Assembly: GCA_009667805.1 (NCBI GenBank)
Contig: CM019072.1
Coordinates: 34,093,519 to 34,157,518, forward strand
Source of the DNA: Leptobrachium leishanense
Lineage: Eukaryota > Chordata > Amphibia > Anura > Megophryidae
Direction: 5' to 3'
Length of the DNA: 64,000 bases
A program made the translations under genes and the position numbers. The notes under the pieces were generated by a model. That model was not told where the DNA came from and did not search any database. It worked only from the letters and a program-made list of their open reading frames with translations. Positions 1 through 49,501 of the stretch are shown here, piece after piece. Numbering within the stretch: position 1 is the stretch's first letter; every line of letters starts with the position of its first letter.

Positions 1-64
1 CATCATTTCAGTTGATTGTATTTGCATCTACGGAACTTTCAAATGTCATAATAAAACTATAGAA

Positions 65-200
65 CAGGGGTGGGCACTTGCGGCCCTCCAGATGTTTTGA
101 AACTACATTTCCCTTGAGGCTCTTCAAACCTAATGAGCAGCCGAGCATCATGGGAAATGTAGTTTCAAAACATCTGGAGGGCCGCAAGTGCCCACCCCTG
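65..200. mobile_element. hAT-type palindromic MITE (family A), complete
   Basis: A 136-bp near-palindrome begins CAGGGGTGGGC and ends GCCCACCCCTG. It is flanked by the 8-bp near-duplication CTATAGAA (57-64) and CTATAGGA (201-208). A CAGGG(G/T)-type terminus with an 8-bp target duplication is the hAT (Charlie-like) signature. Related copies lie at 8786, 17907, 22157, 26926, 27255, 45319 and 51530. Confidence 0.85.
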
Positions 201-811
201 CTATAGGAGATATTCAAAGAGTGCCAGACTTGGCACCAAACAGTGAATTTTATCATACGGTGAAGTTTTTGGGCAGCTCGGCAGTCTTTGGTGGCTCCAC
301 GTTCGGCACAATTCAGGGGGCCATGTAGTGAATTCACTGCAGGGTCGGTGAACTGGAATCGCCGAAGTGCGCTGAACCAGAAAGCACCGACAGGTCACTG
401 AAATCCCTGTGTATTCTGTCATGGATATTACCTGCGCTCTATTCAATATTTAAATGAAGATAGTTTGGGTGGAAGGATCTTGTGGGATCATTGTCATTCT
501 TTTCTTCACTTGGTCGTTCACTATGTTCAGGTTGTCTGGTGGTCTTTTTGGGAACGCCTAAACTAGTGTTGTTTGCTTCATTCAGTCCGATTCTTTTATT
601 GTTTTTCTCTCTAAGTGGGCTTTCTCATCCACCACAGCTTACAAACATAAGAATTTGACTTCTAGAAGAAGCCAAGTCCGTACTAATGGGCTTCATTTGT
701 TGAAGTTCCTTTTTGACACACGTGTCTGCAGTGTTGTTTGATGGATGTATTTACAATTGACACAACCCATGTATTCTCCATTACTCAAAAAAATGTTTGT
801 TTCTATCACAG
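201..811. other. Intron/5' flank with a repeat fragment only
   Basis: No coding exon is visible here. Positions about 205-440 contain words such as 'ggtgaatt' and 'tgaattcactgcagggt' shared with the elements at 16013-16190 and 19751-20269, so this is probably a decayed fragment of the same family. The remainder, before the PHAF1 acceptor at 810-811, shows nothing recognisable. Confidence 0.4.
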
Positions 812-845
812 GTTCCATTGTGGTGACATTCTGGACCTCAGCTGA

Positions 846-39157
<38,312 letters not shown>

Positions 39158-40680
39158 GCATTATAGAGACTGATGGGTTGGTCTAGCCCAGCGTGCCTTG
39201 ACTTTTTGCCGATCAGCTACACAGAGCGGAGTTGACCTTGCCATGCTTTGTGAGAACTTGGCGAGCCTGGGAGGCGCTGCATGGACTGCGGGTATCTGCC
39301 ACCTCCCCTCCTCACCGTTTCCCGTTCCCTACCAGACCTTGGTTTTATTGCGGTCAGTGTGTCTTCTACGTACCCGCGACCTTTTATTGATGAAAGATGA
39401 AGGGGCCTCCCGAGTGTCCCCTGCCACATTGAAAAAGCACAAACATACGTGAGCCGCGTGAGGGAGCAGGACGTGGGGAATTCTTCGTGTTAGTGTTACC
39501 GAATTCGTGTGATAGTCGCATTTGTACATATTAATATCAATGTGTTTACTTACACATGTATATTTCTGTGGTCAAGGACAGTTTAAAGTGTGACTGGTGT
39601 GTATGTATGTGGATATACACATATGTATATAATCTCTACTCATTCAGGTACCACATCATGTGACTTCAAGAAGCAGAGGACATGCAGAACAGTCTCAAAA
39701 TCTTTGTGTATTTGTTCACAAAGTTATAAATTAAGTGATCGGGGTATATTTTTATTTGCTGTACAGCTTGCAGTACTTCTTTGATTTCATTTTTTTTCTC
39801 TTAATGATTGTGCCCCTTGCAATGGCGTATAGCAGCACTGGGCGTCCCAATCCGATTCCATCCGTCCCAGAGGAAGGAAGAACAGAATTTTGTATCATTT
39901 GAGGATTCCCCGGCACGTGGTGGTGTGCCTTCCATCCTTCACACGTCAGGATGTCATTAAATGAGACTGATTATCCCCCTTCACTGACAAAGGGCACCTG
40001 TTCACTTTGTTTTTTCTCCTTGTTGCACACATTTGGAAAAGGTTGAGCCTGAGCTTATCCTCTCACATGTGCAATATCCCCTAGGCGTTGCTCTACTTGG
40101 AATAAGCAGGGGATTCGCCGTAGGCTGCCTCCGTGAGAATGGGCCCCTGTCAGAGAACGTGTTCAGAATTTAGTTCTATGATTTGCACTACATACACTTT
40201 ACTTGATCAGTCATCGTGTTCACTGAGCAGTATGTGAGAAACGAACATGGCGACGTCTATTATCTGCGTGAAATGCTTATTTATATGGCGCCTGAGCAAT
40301 GGCCATATTCCTAACTATTACTTGATGTGTTGTTTGTGATTTCAATTTTTTTTTCCTCTGTTTTACATTCATTAATATATTTTGTTTTGTTTCATCCTCA
40401 CTGGCCATTTTTGATGTTAACTATCCACGTGTTTTTGATGTTCCCCTCCCCTTATGAAATAATTTATGTCTTAAAATAGATGGGCCAATTCTTTCTTCTT
40501 TTTTTATTTTGTTCTTTCCTTTTTCTGACATATAGGATTTACGTATTTGAAAGAAGACATGGCGCCCTGTACTAGTTTTCCCTTTTCTACACAAGTTGGC
40601 AATGTTTCCCCATATGGATAAAATGATGGGGGTTAGAGATGCTGATGGAAGTAGTAAAATAAAGTCTTGGGGTACAACAT
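39158..40680 (+). other. PHAF1: PHAF1 3'UTR, proximal candidate
   Basis: The AT-rich, repeat-poor stretch after the stop codon has an AATAAA at 40658-40663, a plausible poly(A) signal. A longer form could run to AATAAA 44795-44800, but that would include the Tc1 relic at 41712 and the MITE at 44055. The choice needs RNA data. Confidence 0.45.
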
Positions 40681-41711
40681 CAAATTATAAAATGCAGTGA
40701 ACCCAGAAAAAACGAATGCGTTGCATCCATGGCAGAAAGTTTTTTTTTATGAATACAATGCACTTTGACACAATGTCTCTCGTAGAGTCCAGCCCACCTG
40801 TCTTCGATTGCAGTGGGGAGGTACTTTCAATGGTAAAAATGGCGGAGGGAGATAAGATTGAAGGGGTTAATAATTAACTATTCCAACCCACCCTTCAACT
40901 TAATATCCCCTTCCTCTGTTTTAGCATAACACACAATGATCTCCTGTTTCATGCCAGAATGCAAATGCAGGAAGCGGCCATCAGCGATGGTGCCACTGGC
41001 ACGGACAAAGCCATTGCAAGACAGTGGATGATCCATTTCAGTTTAATTATCTGAAAGTGAGCAGAACCCTAGAAGGCTGTCCAGCAGGAACAGGATTAAA
41101 AAAGTCTCTGATAGAGCCAAAGCATTGCTTTTGATTCCCCCCCCCCCCCGTAAAACAGTCTAAAGAGATCCTTGAAGGCCCATTCCATCACTGGGTTAGT
41201 AGGAGCTTCCTCGGAGCCCACAGGGTATAAGAAAGACCTTTCCTTTGAACAATTGTGACAGCCCCCAGGGACAAACGAGGGGAAAGAGTGGGGGACACTC
41301 AGCTTATCGTGACCAGATTGTAAAATGTAATGATGTCATGGTGGCATAAATATATTCTATTCAAAGCTTGGCCTGGGCCACAGTGATCAAGGTTACTAGG
41401 CCCAGTTTGGCACCGTTCGTCCAGGGAGTTTCCATGATCAGGGTACTATTTGGATGAGCTGTTTTGGTGTTTGGCTGGGAAAGCATACTGTAGGACTTTA
41501 AGGCTTGCCGAATCTGACAATGGCGTACATGCTGCAGTTCCACAATAAACATATTGGCGAGACAAAGTAATCTGAAGCTTAATTAATACACTATAAAAAG
41601 AGGTGAAATGTTTACAGACTACACCCTGCCCTGGCTTGACACATCATTGCTACAGGCATATGGATTTAGGTCTTTTTATACAGCGGAGGTCCAAAGCAAT
41701 AATCTTAAATA
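40681..41711. other. 3' flank or distal 3'UTR of PHAF1, no repeat recognised
   Basis: A poly-C run lies at 41139-41150. No gene or clear repeat end was seen. Confidence 0.35.
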
Positions 41712-42252
41712 CACTAGTGGCCAAAATTGTGGATACACCTTCTGATTTTGTCAGTTTCGGTTGACGAGAAAATTCCTCTGCTTCCCCGGCCTGGAAATTG
41801 CCCTGACTTGAATCCCATCGAAAATCTGTGGTCAAGATTGAAACGCATGGTCTCGAGCGAGAATCCAAGCGACAGGAGAGGACTCACTGAGGCTATAATC
41901 AATTCCTGGCATCATTTGATCACAGAAGAGGATGTCAAAAGACTTGTAGAGTCAATGAATAGAAGGTGTCAGGCATTGGTTAAGGCCAAAGGCTATCCAA
42001 CACGTCATTGAAAAAACACATTGTGACAAACTTGACGTGATCATTTAATGCTCTATAATAGCCAAGATGCATTATGGGACATTTCCAGCCAAAACTGAAC
42101 TTATTTAAAGATTTTCCGTTGTTAAGGCATTCATTTGCTATATTAAATTTTACTTGTGCCGTGACATTTTTAGAGATTTTTATATAAAATGTACTTTAAA
42201 CTGCAAAGGTTTGTAAAAATGTAAGGTGTATCCACAATTTTGGCCACCAGTG
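41712..42252 (+). mobile_element. Tc1-like transposon with a large internal deletion
   Basis: Ends are CACTAGTGGCCAAAATTGTG and the inverse 'cacaattttggccaccagtg', flanked by TA (41710-41711, 42253-42254). The retained frame 41784-42011 is the transposase C-terminus (PGNCPDLNPIENLWSRLKRM, with the catalytic Glu). The HTH and both catalytic Asp regions are deleted. Confidence 0.9.
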
Positions 42253-42254
42253 TA

Positions 42255-44054
42255 CATTGTAATAAAGTCAGATTTTCATCCAAATTAATTGCTGGATAAA
42301 CAGAATTTACTGTTTCTATCAGTATTCCACTAGTTATCGGTTCGGCAGATTTATCAAGGTGTTCCCGGCGTCTCTGTTCCTGTAACGTTTTCAGCTCCGC
42401 TATCGGCGTTCTCACCTATACTCACTCATTAGAAATCCCAAATTTATTGGCCAGACGATGTTCAAATAATAAAACTGCTGAAAGGGATTGATTAAATGGT
42501 TTTTCAAACAAGGGAACAAAAAAGCCGACCGAAACCCTCATTCTAACATTGGATTCTCATGTGTGCATGCTTGGTATTGATACTGACTGAAAATCAGCTT
42601 TTTCGGGCATTTTACCAGCCCGCTTTTTTAACAGAATCATTTTTCACCATTTTTTAGAAGGAATCAAGCAATATTTATATTTAAAAAAAAAAAAATATGT
42701 TAGATGGCATTCAGAGAAAAGCCGACTGAACGAATTAAATCGAGCCCAAAGAATCTTAAAACCACTTTCATCCAAAATAAAAAAATAATTAAAGTCCCAT
42801 TTTCCCCCTTTTTGAATCTTTTTTTTTTGTGATTTTTCTTTTAACAAATTTTTGCACATATTATGTCGAAGTCCTATAATGTACAAATACAGTTCACTAT
42901 AGATACCATGGTTACATCCCTTTATCCTTATGCACTCACCCCTTCAACCGATTTCTATGATTTTGATTGCACCCACACTTTCCAGACGAGACGCCAAATG
43001 CAAAATACATATGACTTCCAACGCCGTTTGCCAAACCGAAGCACATCAAGGGTGTCTGGCAATGGTTTTGTGAGTCGTAGTTAACGAACATCTGGATATC
43101 CAGTATTTTTAAATAAGCAGACTATCACCGGGATGACAAGTTCTATCCCCGGCTGATGTACAACTACCACAGCTGGTTTCTTTTGACTATCCCTGTGTTG
43201 ACACAATTTAATTCATTGTTCTTCAAGAGAGGCCAAATACTCCAAAATGCACTATTTTAGTAGGGTGATCCCTCCCTGTACCTGGACTGCCAATGGCTAA
43301 CCTGGACATCCCACTTGTTTCGGAACTACCCATGCCTTGGTGGCTCATCCGGTTTTTGAATGCTTTGAGGTTGCCAAGGTGAACTACTCTTGCCTTAGAC
43401 ATCAACAAAAGACGCATTTCGCGAGCGAGTTTTCTGACTAGTTGCCCCAAGGATTCATGACGTTTTCCATCCATATTGAAGCCCGGGATCACCGATTTTA
43501 ATGCACGATGAGGCAATGCCAAGCACATTATGGTTTGGAAGGGTTTTTTTCCCCAACCTTTTTAGGGTAAAGGGCCATTTTTAGGGAGTCTATATTGTTG
43601 AGCTATTGGATGCCAATGAGCTACGTAACTCTGTTTAGGGTTTCCAGGAGGAGTCTTCCTTACCTTTCCAGTTAACCAATCGAATGTTAGAAAGGTGGCC
43701 AGCCCAAGCACTGGCATCCAGAGGCTGCGTTGGATCATTTCTACGTACAGGAGGTTGGGGGGGCTTGTGACGTGTAAAACGGAATTATGTATAGAAATGT
43801 ATTCTGTTTGTAATATTTTGATGTAATAACTTGTGATACATGGACAAATTTTATGTGTGTTTTACAGCATAATGTACAGATTTATGTAAATATAGTTATT
43901 TTTGTTTTCATTTCAAAAAAGTAGTATGACGTTCGTAGATAATGTTTTGCATGCAGGGCGAGAGATAGAAAGTTAACAAAAACAACACAAAAAGAAGTTC
44001 ACAGTTCGGCCTCCAAGAAGAAGTGGAAGGGGTGGTAGTTACATATTATTTACA
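42255..44054. other. Intergenic or distal 3'UTR, no gene
   Basis: No exon or repeat end was recognised. Around 43790-43930 the sequence ('ttttatgtgtgttttacagc', 'tgtaaatatagttatttttg') resembles the end of a 3'UTR but has no AATAAA. Minus frame 43223-43528 has no known motif. Confidence 0.35.
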
Positions 44055-44225
44055 GGTCTACTCACTAAAGGTGACACTTAGGAGAATTGTCAGGAGACGT
44101 GAAAAATCTAGGTAAAATAGCCAAACCAGACAAATTTTCTCATTTTATCTCCCTTTCTAAATCGGCTATTTGGTCTGGATTGTTGTCTTCTCCTGCCAAT
44201 TCTCCGGAGTTTCACCTTTTAGACC
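44055..44225. mobile_element. Palindromic MITE (family I), complete
   Basis: Ends are GGTCTACTCACTAAAGGTGA and 'gtttcaccttttagacc'. The interior matches 8299-8476 over its full length. Confidence 0.75.
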
Positions 44226-44794
44226 TGTTAATCTTCCTTCTTTCTGATGTTTGGTTAATGACTTTTCCTGCCAAAGCATTAGGTCATCATTTTAATTATT
44301 CTTTTCTTTCTATGGGGTTTTTTCTTTTTTTAATTTGTCCTGCTACATCTACCCATGTCTACCTAAAGGTGTTAGTATTGCGATGCTCGTTTTTCAGTAA
44401 GGAAGGGAAACTTCCACTTAAAGAGATATATAAGCTGCTTGTTTTGTGTTTACGCTACACAACCCGACTAGTATTACGTTCCTCTTAATCACAGTGACAT
44501 TCTCGGATTCCATTCGACCGCTCGCGAGCAGACCGAGGCATACAGGAAGGGAATGTGTATGGGCACCGTCCGATAATCTAGACTTATTGTATGGTTTAAA
44601 CCTGTAGAAAATAATGTGGAAGTATTGCCAGAGAGAGCCCCCAATTTTTTTTTCCTTTTTAAATGGTCGGTCAAGAAATGCTGTTTTCAGAAAACCAAAA
44701 TTTGCAATGTGTTTTTTTTTAAATTTTATTATTTTATTAACAATAATTCTCATGGAATATGTTGCTTCTAAAACAGCATGTGTACCCGAATCCC

Positions 44795-44800
44795 AATAAA
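44795..44800 (+). terminator. Candidate distal poly(A) signal for PHAF1
   Basis: AATAAA is followed within 40 bp by T- and GT-rich sequence ('ttatttggtcacaact', 'ccttttatttctatgtgttt'). Confidence 0.3.
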
Positions 44801-44965
44801 GGGAGACTTATTTGGTCACAACTGCGTAGCCTTTTATTTCTATGTGTTTTAAGCTTTTCTTCTATGTGTGCGAGTTGTGCTCTATGGGTTATTTCACACC
44901 ATTTTGTCATTGTGTTGTGTGTTTGTGTATACCAAGAAAGCACGCAAAGTAGGTGCTCCCATTAC

Positions 44966-44971
44966 TTTATT
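44966..44971 (-). terminator. Candidate poly(A) signal for B3GNT9
   Basis: TTTATT on the plus strand is AATAAA on the minus strand, about 1.2 kb past the B3GNT9 stop codon. A second one lies at 44990-44995. Confidence 0.3.
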
Positions 44972-45270
44972 TTCCTTTTGAAATATATCTTTATTCCTGA
45001 CCCTTTCTTTGTGCGTCACCATTTGTGAATTCTGGTTAAATGTCGTTCACATATACTGAGCTCGCGCTTTAGTGTCTGCACTTTACAGCAGTTGTGGTGA
45101 TTTGTGTAATCTGTTTTACTATCACAATCTCGCCATGTTGTGGTCTCGGATCAAATTGTCCTGGTTTTAAAAATGTGGTGGAAATTGGAACGGCTCGAAG
45201 TCGTTTTTGTCAGAAAAATCCACACAATCATGTAAATGTTTCACCACACTTTGTCATTTTTCTGGCATGA

Positions 45271-45912
45271 GTAAGGCGCAAAAATAACGCTAGTGTAAGT
45301 TTTAGTGTTAATTTAAACCAGGGATGTCCAAACTCCGGCCCCCCAAATGTTCCTGAACTACAACTCCCAGAAATCTCTGACTGCATTAGATGGATGGAGA
45401 AGCATGGGAGTTGTAGTTCATGGACATCTGGGGGGCCGGAGTTTGGACATCTCTGACTTAAACCAATATATTGTGCTCCATCTTTCTACACAATCTTCAC
45501 TACAATTCTATTGTGCTCACTTCACGTTTAGGCAAGAGATTCTGCTCCTTGTTTTGATATGATTGCCAAAAATCCCTACTACTAACCCTAACCCTAAAAC
45601 AAGCAGATACCAACCGTAAAACCATAATTTATGCTACCCGGCTACCACCTTTCTAGTGTCGTTTTTCTGATGTTAAGTGCAAAAATAAAACTAGCGTAAG
45701 TTGTGTGTTAGAGTTAGTATCTGCTTGTTTTAGGGTTAGCATTGGGGTTTCTTGCTACTCCCAATGAAAGAAGCAGAATCTGTTGCTGAAAAACGCATAG
45801 CCTACAATAGAATCGTAGTAATGATCGCATAGAAAAATGGTGCAAAATGCGTTGGTTATGGCTAACCCTGGTTAACCGTAAAACTCACACTAGTGTTATT
45901 TGTGCATCTTAC
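45271..45912. mobile_element. Palindromic MITE interrupted by a hAT MITE
   Basis: Ends are GTAAGGCGCAAAAATAACGC and, inverted, GTAAGATGCACAAATAACAC, both followed by 'tagtgt(a/g)agtttta'. An internal third copy of the end ('gcaaaaataaaactagcgta') is at 45681-45700. A family A MITE lies inside. Confidence 0.65.
45319..45455. mobile_element. hAT-type MITE (family A), complete
   Basis: Ends are CAGGGATGTCCAAACTCC and 'ggagtttggacatctctg', with flanks ATTTAAAC (45311-45318) and ACTTAAAC (45456-45463). The arms are the most regular of the family and carry ACTACAACTCCCAG (45357-45370) and its inverse at 45402-45417. Confidence 0.87.
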
Positions 45913-46170
45913 TTAAATCCTTACAATGAAGCTAGTGGTGGTGGTAACTGGAAAAATTGTAATTGCTGATTTCCTGCGTTTTCCTGACTAAAAATGACCT
46001 TTCAGCTGATTTTCACTACAATGGTAAAACTGTAACTTTTCTACCATGGCACATTTTCAGCAGAGACAGGTTGGCAAGATTGTGATGGTAAAATAATACA
46101 GTGTGTGATCCCCAGCTGTATTTCTAAGCTCCCAAACCTTGTCCTGGCTTGCCACCCTGTTCTTAAGTTC

Positions 46171-47424
46171 TTAGACTGCTTGGGAGTGGGTGACTGCTTT
46201 TACAGGCATTTTTGCTTTTTTCTTCTTCCAGCGGAAAGGTTTCTTTATACGTTGTTTTTGGGAGCAGGGTGGCTGTTGACTGTGCAGGAGGTTCCACATG
46301 AGCCAGATCTCTGCCGCTTTCAGGCTGTGGACAACCATTAGGTCTCTGTAAAAGCAGGGATCGAACGTCTGCAGGTTGGGTGCAGCAGAGGGCTTTGTGA
46401 TCCCAAATGTTTTGAATCCTTCATGCAGGACTGGTTTTAAGTTGATGCGTTGCAAGCACATACCCAAAAACACATCGTCTATAGGAAAGAGCTCCACTTC
46501 CTTGCAGGCATTGGCCAACTTTTTCATAGTTACCCCTGACATTAGGAATCCTCCACCTCCTGCATAGGATGGATACATTCCTAACCCGTACATGGTCTCT
46601 GGGATGTAGTATTTGCTTTTCTTGGATCGTATCGGCTTGGCGTGATTTATAATATCCCCAACAAACAAGTCGTCTGAGGCATTGTGGTTCTGTAGGAAAT
46701 GAATGAGGTTCTCGACGTTGACAAACACGTCCGCATCACCCTTGAAAATGAACTTAACGTTTCTACAAAAAGCTTCTGCCCAGTTCAAAAAGTGGATCTC
46801 CTTTAATGTCAAGTTGAAGAAAGTATCAAGGAAGTCCCATAGCAGTATGTCTTTGTAATAATGACTCTCCTGCTGCATTAGAGACTCCCACAAGGACACT
46901 GTGGTCTTATTCCTGGGGATCCCCAGCAGAAACACTCTCCTGACCCTCACTCCATTGACCATTCCTTCCTTACCCCATGTCTTGCGTACACTTTCACGGC
47001 GGTCAAATTCTTCCACGATGGATTTCACCACGATTAGTAAGAAGGTATCTCCTGAAGGCTTCGTGCACTTGTTTGGTTGGTTAATTAACAAACTAAAATT
47101 TCGGTGATCTTTACCCTTGAGATATTGTTGGAAGTCAAAAGGTGGCTGTGTCACCACTGTTGGGATGGTGGCCTTAACTTCTTCACTGTCCACACCTGCA
47201 TTATAGATCTCTGAAAGTAGCTTGGCTTTACCCACCCTGATTTTCGAATCATAGTATTTCTTGGCGCTTGCAGTTGTCGGTGGTGGGGTCTTGAGTTTCT
47301 TGGGTTTATGAAGAGGTTGGACGTCTTGTTTAGTGGTAGGTCTAAACAGAGTATAGAGCAATGTGCCGAGAGCCATCAACAAGAGGAGGGTACAGAAAAC
47401 CTCTGCCTTTATTCGAATTCTCAT
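46171..47424 (-). CDS. B3GNT9: B3GNT9, GT31 beta-1,3-N-acetylglucosaminyltransferase-like protein
   Basis: A type II Golgi membrane protein of 417 residues from one coding exon; the human protein is 402. Residues 1-6 are basic (MRIRIK) and about 8-26 form the signal-anchor helix, followed by a Pro/Lys-rich stem. The GT31 domain shows FDRRESVRKTWG (about 140-151), RRVFLLG, DTFFNLTLKEIHFLNWAEAF, FKGDADVFVN with the metal-binding Asp-Ala-Asp at about 230-232, YYIPETMYGLGMYPSYAGGG and FPIDDVFLGMCLQR. Four N-glycosylation sequons are visible (NFS, NKT, NLT, NAS). The blocks match B3GNT9 better than other GT31 members as I recall them, and position beside PHAF1 agrees. The Lys-rich C-terminal tail (after residue 390) looks longer than in human. 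The frame stays open upstream to a TTG, but the first ATG is at 47424. Donor and acceptor sugars of B3GNT9 are not well established. Confidence 0.95.
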   Translation of the reverse strand: MRIRIKAEVFCTLLLLMALGTLLYTLFRPTTKQDVQPLHKPKKLKTPPPTTASAKKYYDSKIRVGKAKLLSEIYNAGVDSEEVKATIPTVVTQPPFDFQQYLKGKDHRNFSLLINQPNKCTKPSGDTFLLIVVKSIVEEFDRRESVRKTWGKEGMVNGVRVRRVFLLGIPRNKTTVSLWESLMQQESHYYKDILLWDFLDTFFNLTLKEIHFLNWAEAFCRNVKFIFKGDADVFVNVENLIHFLQNHNASDDLFVGDIINHAKPIRSKKSKYYIPETMYGLGMYPSYAGGGGFLMSGVTMKKLANACKEVELFPIDDVFLGMCLQRINLKPVLHEGFKTFGITKPSAAPNLQTFDPCFYRDLMVVHSLKAAEIWLMWNLLHSQQPPCSQKQRIKKPFRWKKKKAKMPVKAVTHSQAV

Positions 47425-47485
47425 TGTTACCAGCAAATTTCAAGGTCTACATTCTCCTTTTGTCATGGAACAGGGGAGCTTCCTT
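47425..47485 (-). promoter_or_regulatory. B3GNT9: B3GNT9 5'UTR segment with splice acceptor and short uORF
   Basis: On the minus strand 'tttctttttcag' ends at 47486, marking the probable start of the coding exon; the first exon lies further upstream and was not found. A nine-codon upstream ORF (ATG 47466 to TGA 47440, Met-Thr-Lys-Gly-Glu-Cys-Arg-Pro) ends 15 nt before the main ATG. Confidence 0.55.
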
Positions 47486-47825
47486 CTGAAAAAGAAATGT
47501 AAATAAATTGAATTAAGATCATTTGTTCCTCTTATCCTCTACATGTCTTAGATTTTTTAGTTCTTAATGTTGTCTTTTTACTGTTACAATAAATGTTGTG
47601 GGTCCGAAGGTGCTTTTATATTCTATCTGGAGGCTGGTCCACCTGCTTCCCCCACTGACTCATCATTGCATGTGGATATGCAGTGAAGATCATATGTCAA
47701 TGTGTGCCATCTTGGGGATGAAATTTATGTTATTTTGAAGTGCAAGGAGGGCAGATGGAGAAGAATGTATCCCCTTGTTGAATATTATAACAGTACATAA
47801 AGTTCTGTGGTCACTACACTACAAT
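47486..47825. other. B3GNT9 upstream intron or flank, nothing recognisable
   Basis: 'actgactcatcattgcatgt' with 'gatatgcagtgaagat' near 47660-47700 recurs diverged at 48978-49020, so it may be an unlisted repeat. Confidence 0.35.
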
Positions 47826-48060
47826 TATTTATTGATTTAGCGTCAGCATATTCCGCAGCGCTGAACAATGGGCATGATATAGACAGGGTTACAATACATT
47901 GAGACTGAACAACATTTGATAAACCGATACATGAGGAAACGAAGGCCCTATTCCCATGGGAATTTACAATCTAGAAGGGTGGAAACTAGAGGAGAGGACT
48001 GCAAGGTGAGCATGATGGACTGGTTGGGGCAGTGAGGTGTATTAGTGAGTCAGGTGGGTA
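47826..48060 (-). repeat. L2-type LINE 3' end fragment
   Basis: 'agcgtcagcatattccgcag', 'ctattcccatgggaatttac' and 'gggtggaaactagagg' match the LINE 3' end at 27373-27530 in the same orientation. Confidence 0.75.
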
Positions 48061-49130
48061 GGCTTCCCTGAATGTCTTTTATAAGAGAGGGGGAGATGTA
48101 GATAGTGGAGGGGTTGGTGGTACAGAGGCAGAAGTTCCATTTTAAGATGAATGCAGAGTAGAAGAGACAAGGAACGCATGCGCAGCAGTATGTGGACCTT
48201 GCAGTTCCCTAATTCCAGCAGAGGGGAGGGGGAGCTGGTGGCCAGAAAAACACAGCAGAGCTTGCATTGGAGAGACCAGAAGCCTGGGATTAGTAAACCT
48301 AATTAGAGAGAGAAGTGGAGACAGCTGGAAAGGAGGCCGGTCCTGGGTGGGTGGGACTGCCAAGTGTGGATATAAAGTTTGGTCTGTGTGTTTCTGTGTG
48401 AAAAGGAAATGGGTACAGGTAAGTGTCTAGTTGTCGGAGGCCTTTTGTAATGGGGGGGAGGGGCACTGGTGAAATATCAGCCAGGAATTTAATAAATGCA
48501 GACACAAAATACTGTTTTCCCTTTTCACTTCAAGACCTTCTGAGATGTTAGAGTTTGTCACTAGCAGTGTCATAAATGCCCCTGAATTAACCAATTTATC
48601 CTAGAGCAGGGATTACAATTTTGGGCAAAACAATATTTTACAGAAATGATAAAAATGCTCAGCAGCTTGATAAAACTCCAAAGAAACCCCATTAAGGGCT
48701 CGATTTTAGCTCACACGTTTCGTTACTGAGGACACCCATACCATAAGCATCAGTCTGATCCAAGAAGAAAGGGCAGTCTCTACCACAAGGGCCAGAAAAC
48801 ATTACTCACAAACATAGGTGAGTATCCAATCAGTGGTGCACACTGGTCTGACGTTGATCGGGAGGGAATAACTGGCACTTGTTTGGTCCAAGAGCCCGTC
48901 GTGTAATTTATGGAGTCAACTGCAACAGTTCAGCCCCACCAGGCTTTTCTCAGGTTTTACGGCTGATTCACCACCTTCCCTTGCTGTCAAATCATTACAT
49001 GCTGATATGCGGTGAAGATTACAGGCCAATTTGTGTCTGCTTATGGAAGAGGATCCCAAGCAGGATCAGTAAGTTAGGAAAGGCCTGAGGAACGCAGGGA
49101 TATGGCAATATAGACAAGCCTTTGTGCCTC
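48061..49130. other. No gene recognised
   Basis: Purine-rich at 48090-48360. An NRF1-like palindrome CGCATGCGCA lies at 48175-48184, but no first exon of B3GNT9 could be placed. Confidence 0.35.
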
Positions 49131-49133
49131 TTA

Positions 49134-49458
49134 GGCTAGTGTCAGACAAGCGTCTTTGGAGAGCAGAAGGAACGTCTGTGAGAGTGGACGTTCCGTCCAC
49201 TCGACGCCCGTCTGATGACCTCACTGAGCGCACTGATGCAAAGCGCGATCCTCCTATGGAGAATCGCGCTTTGCAGCTCTGTGAACGCGCATCCTGGCGC
49301 TTTGACGGAGAGGCTTGGATAGCGGACGCTTGTTGCACGTGCATTTCGTGTGTGCACACAAGTGTGTGACAGGCCCTGTTGCAGTGTCACAACACTGCAC
49401 CGGACACCGGTAAGCACGTCAGTATGGGCACACATAGCACGCTCGTCTGATGCCAGCC
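49134..49458. mobile_element. PIF/Harbinger-like MITE, complete, TTA duplication
   Basis: Ends are GGCTAGTGTCAGACAAGCG and 'cgctcgtctgatgccagcc', with TTA at 49131-49133 and 49459-49461. Inner hairpins include 'gaacgtctgtgagagtggacgttc' and 'aaagcgcgat...atcgcgcttt'. Confidence 0.85.
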
Positions 49459-49501
49459 TTACTGGGACAAGCACAGATGTCTGCGAGCAATATCTTATTA
49501 A

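Noticed and set aside
47425..47436. Earlier B3GNT9 start giving four extra residues
   Set aside because: That start is TTG; vertebrate genes use ATG, and the ATG at 47424 gives the normal short basic N-terminus before the membrane anchor.
48175..48425. Promoter plus first exon: NRF1-like CGCATGCGCA, TATAAAG at 48371 and a donor GTACAG|GTAAGT at 48418
   Set aside because: The TATA-to-donor distance leaves an exon of only about 20 nt, the donor is on the plus strand while B3GNT9 is on the minus strand, and no plus-strand gene follows.
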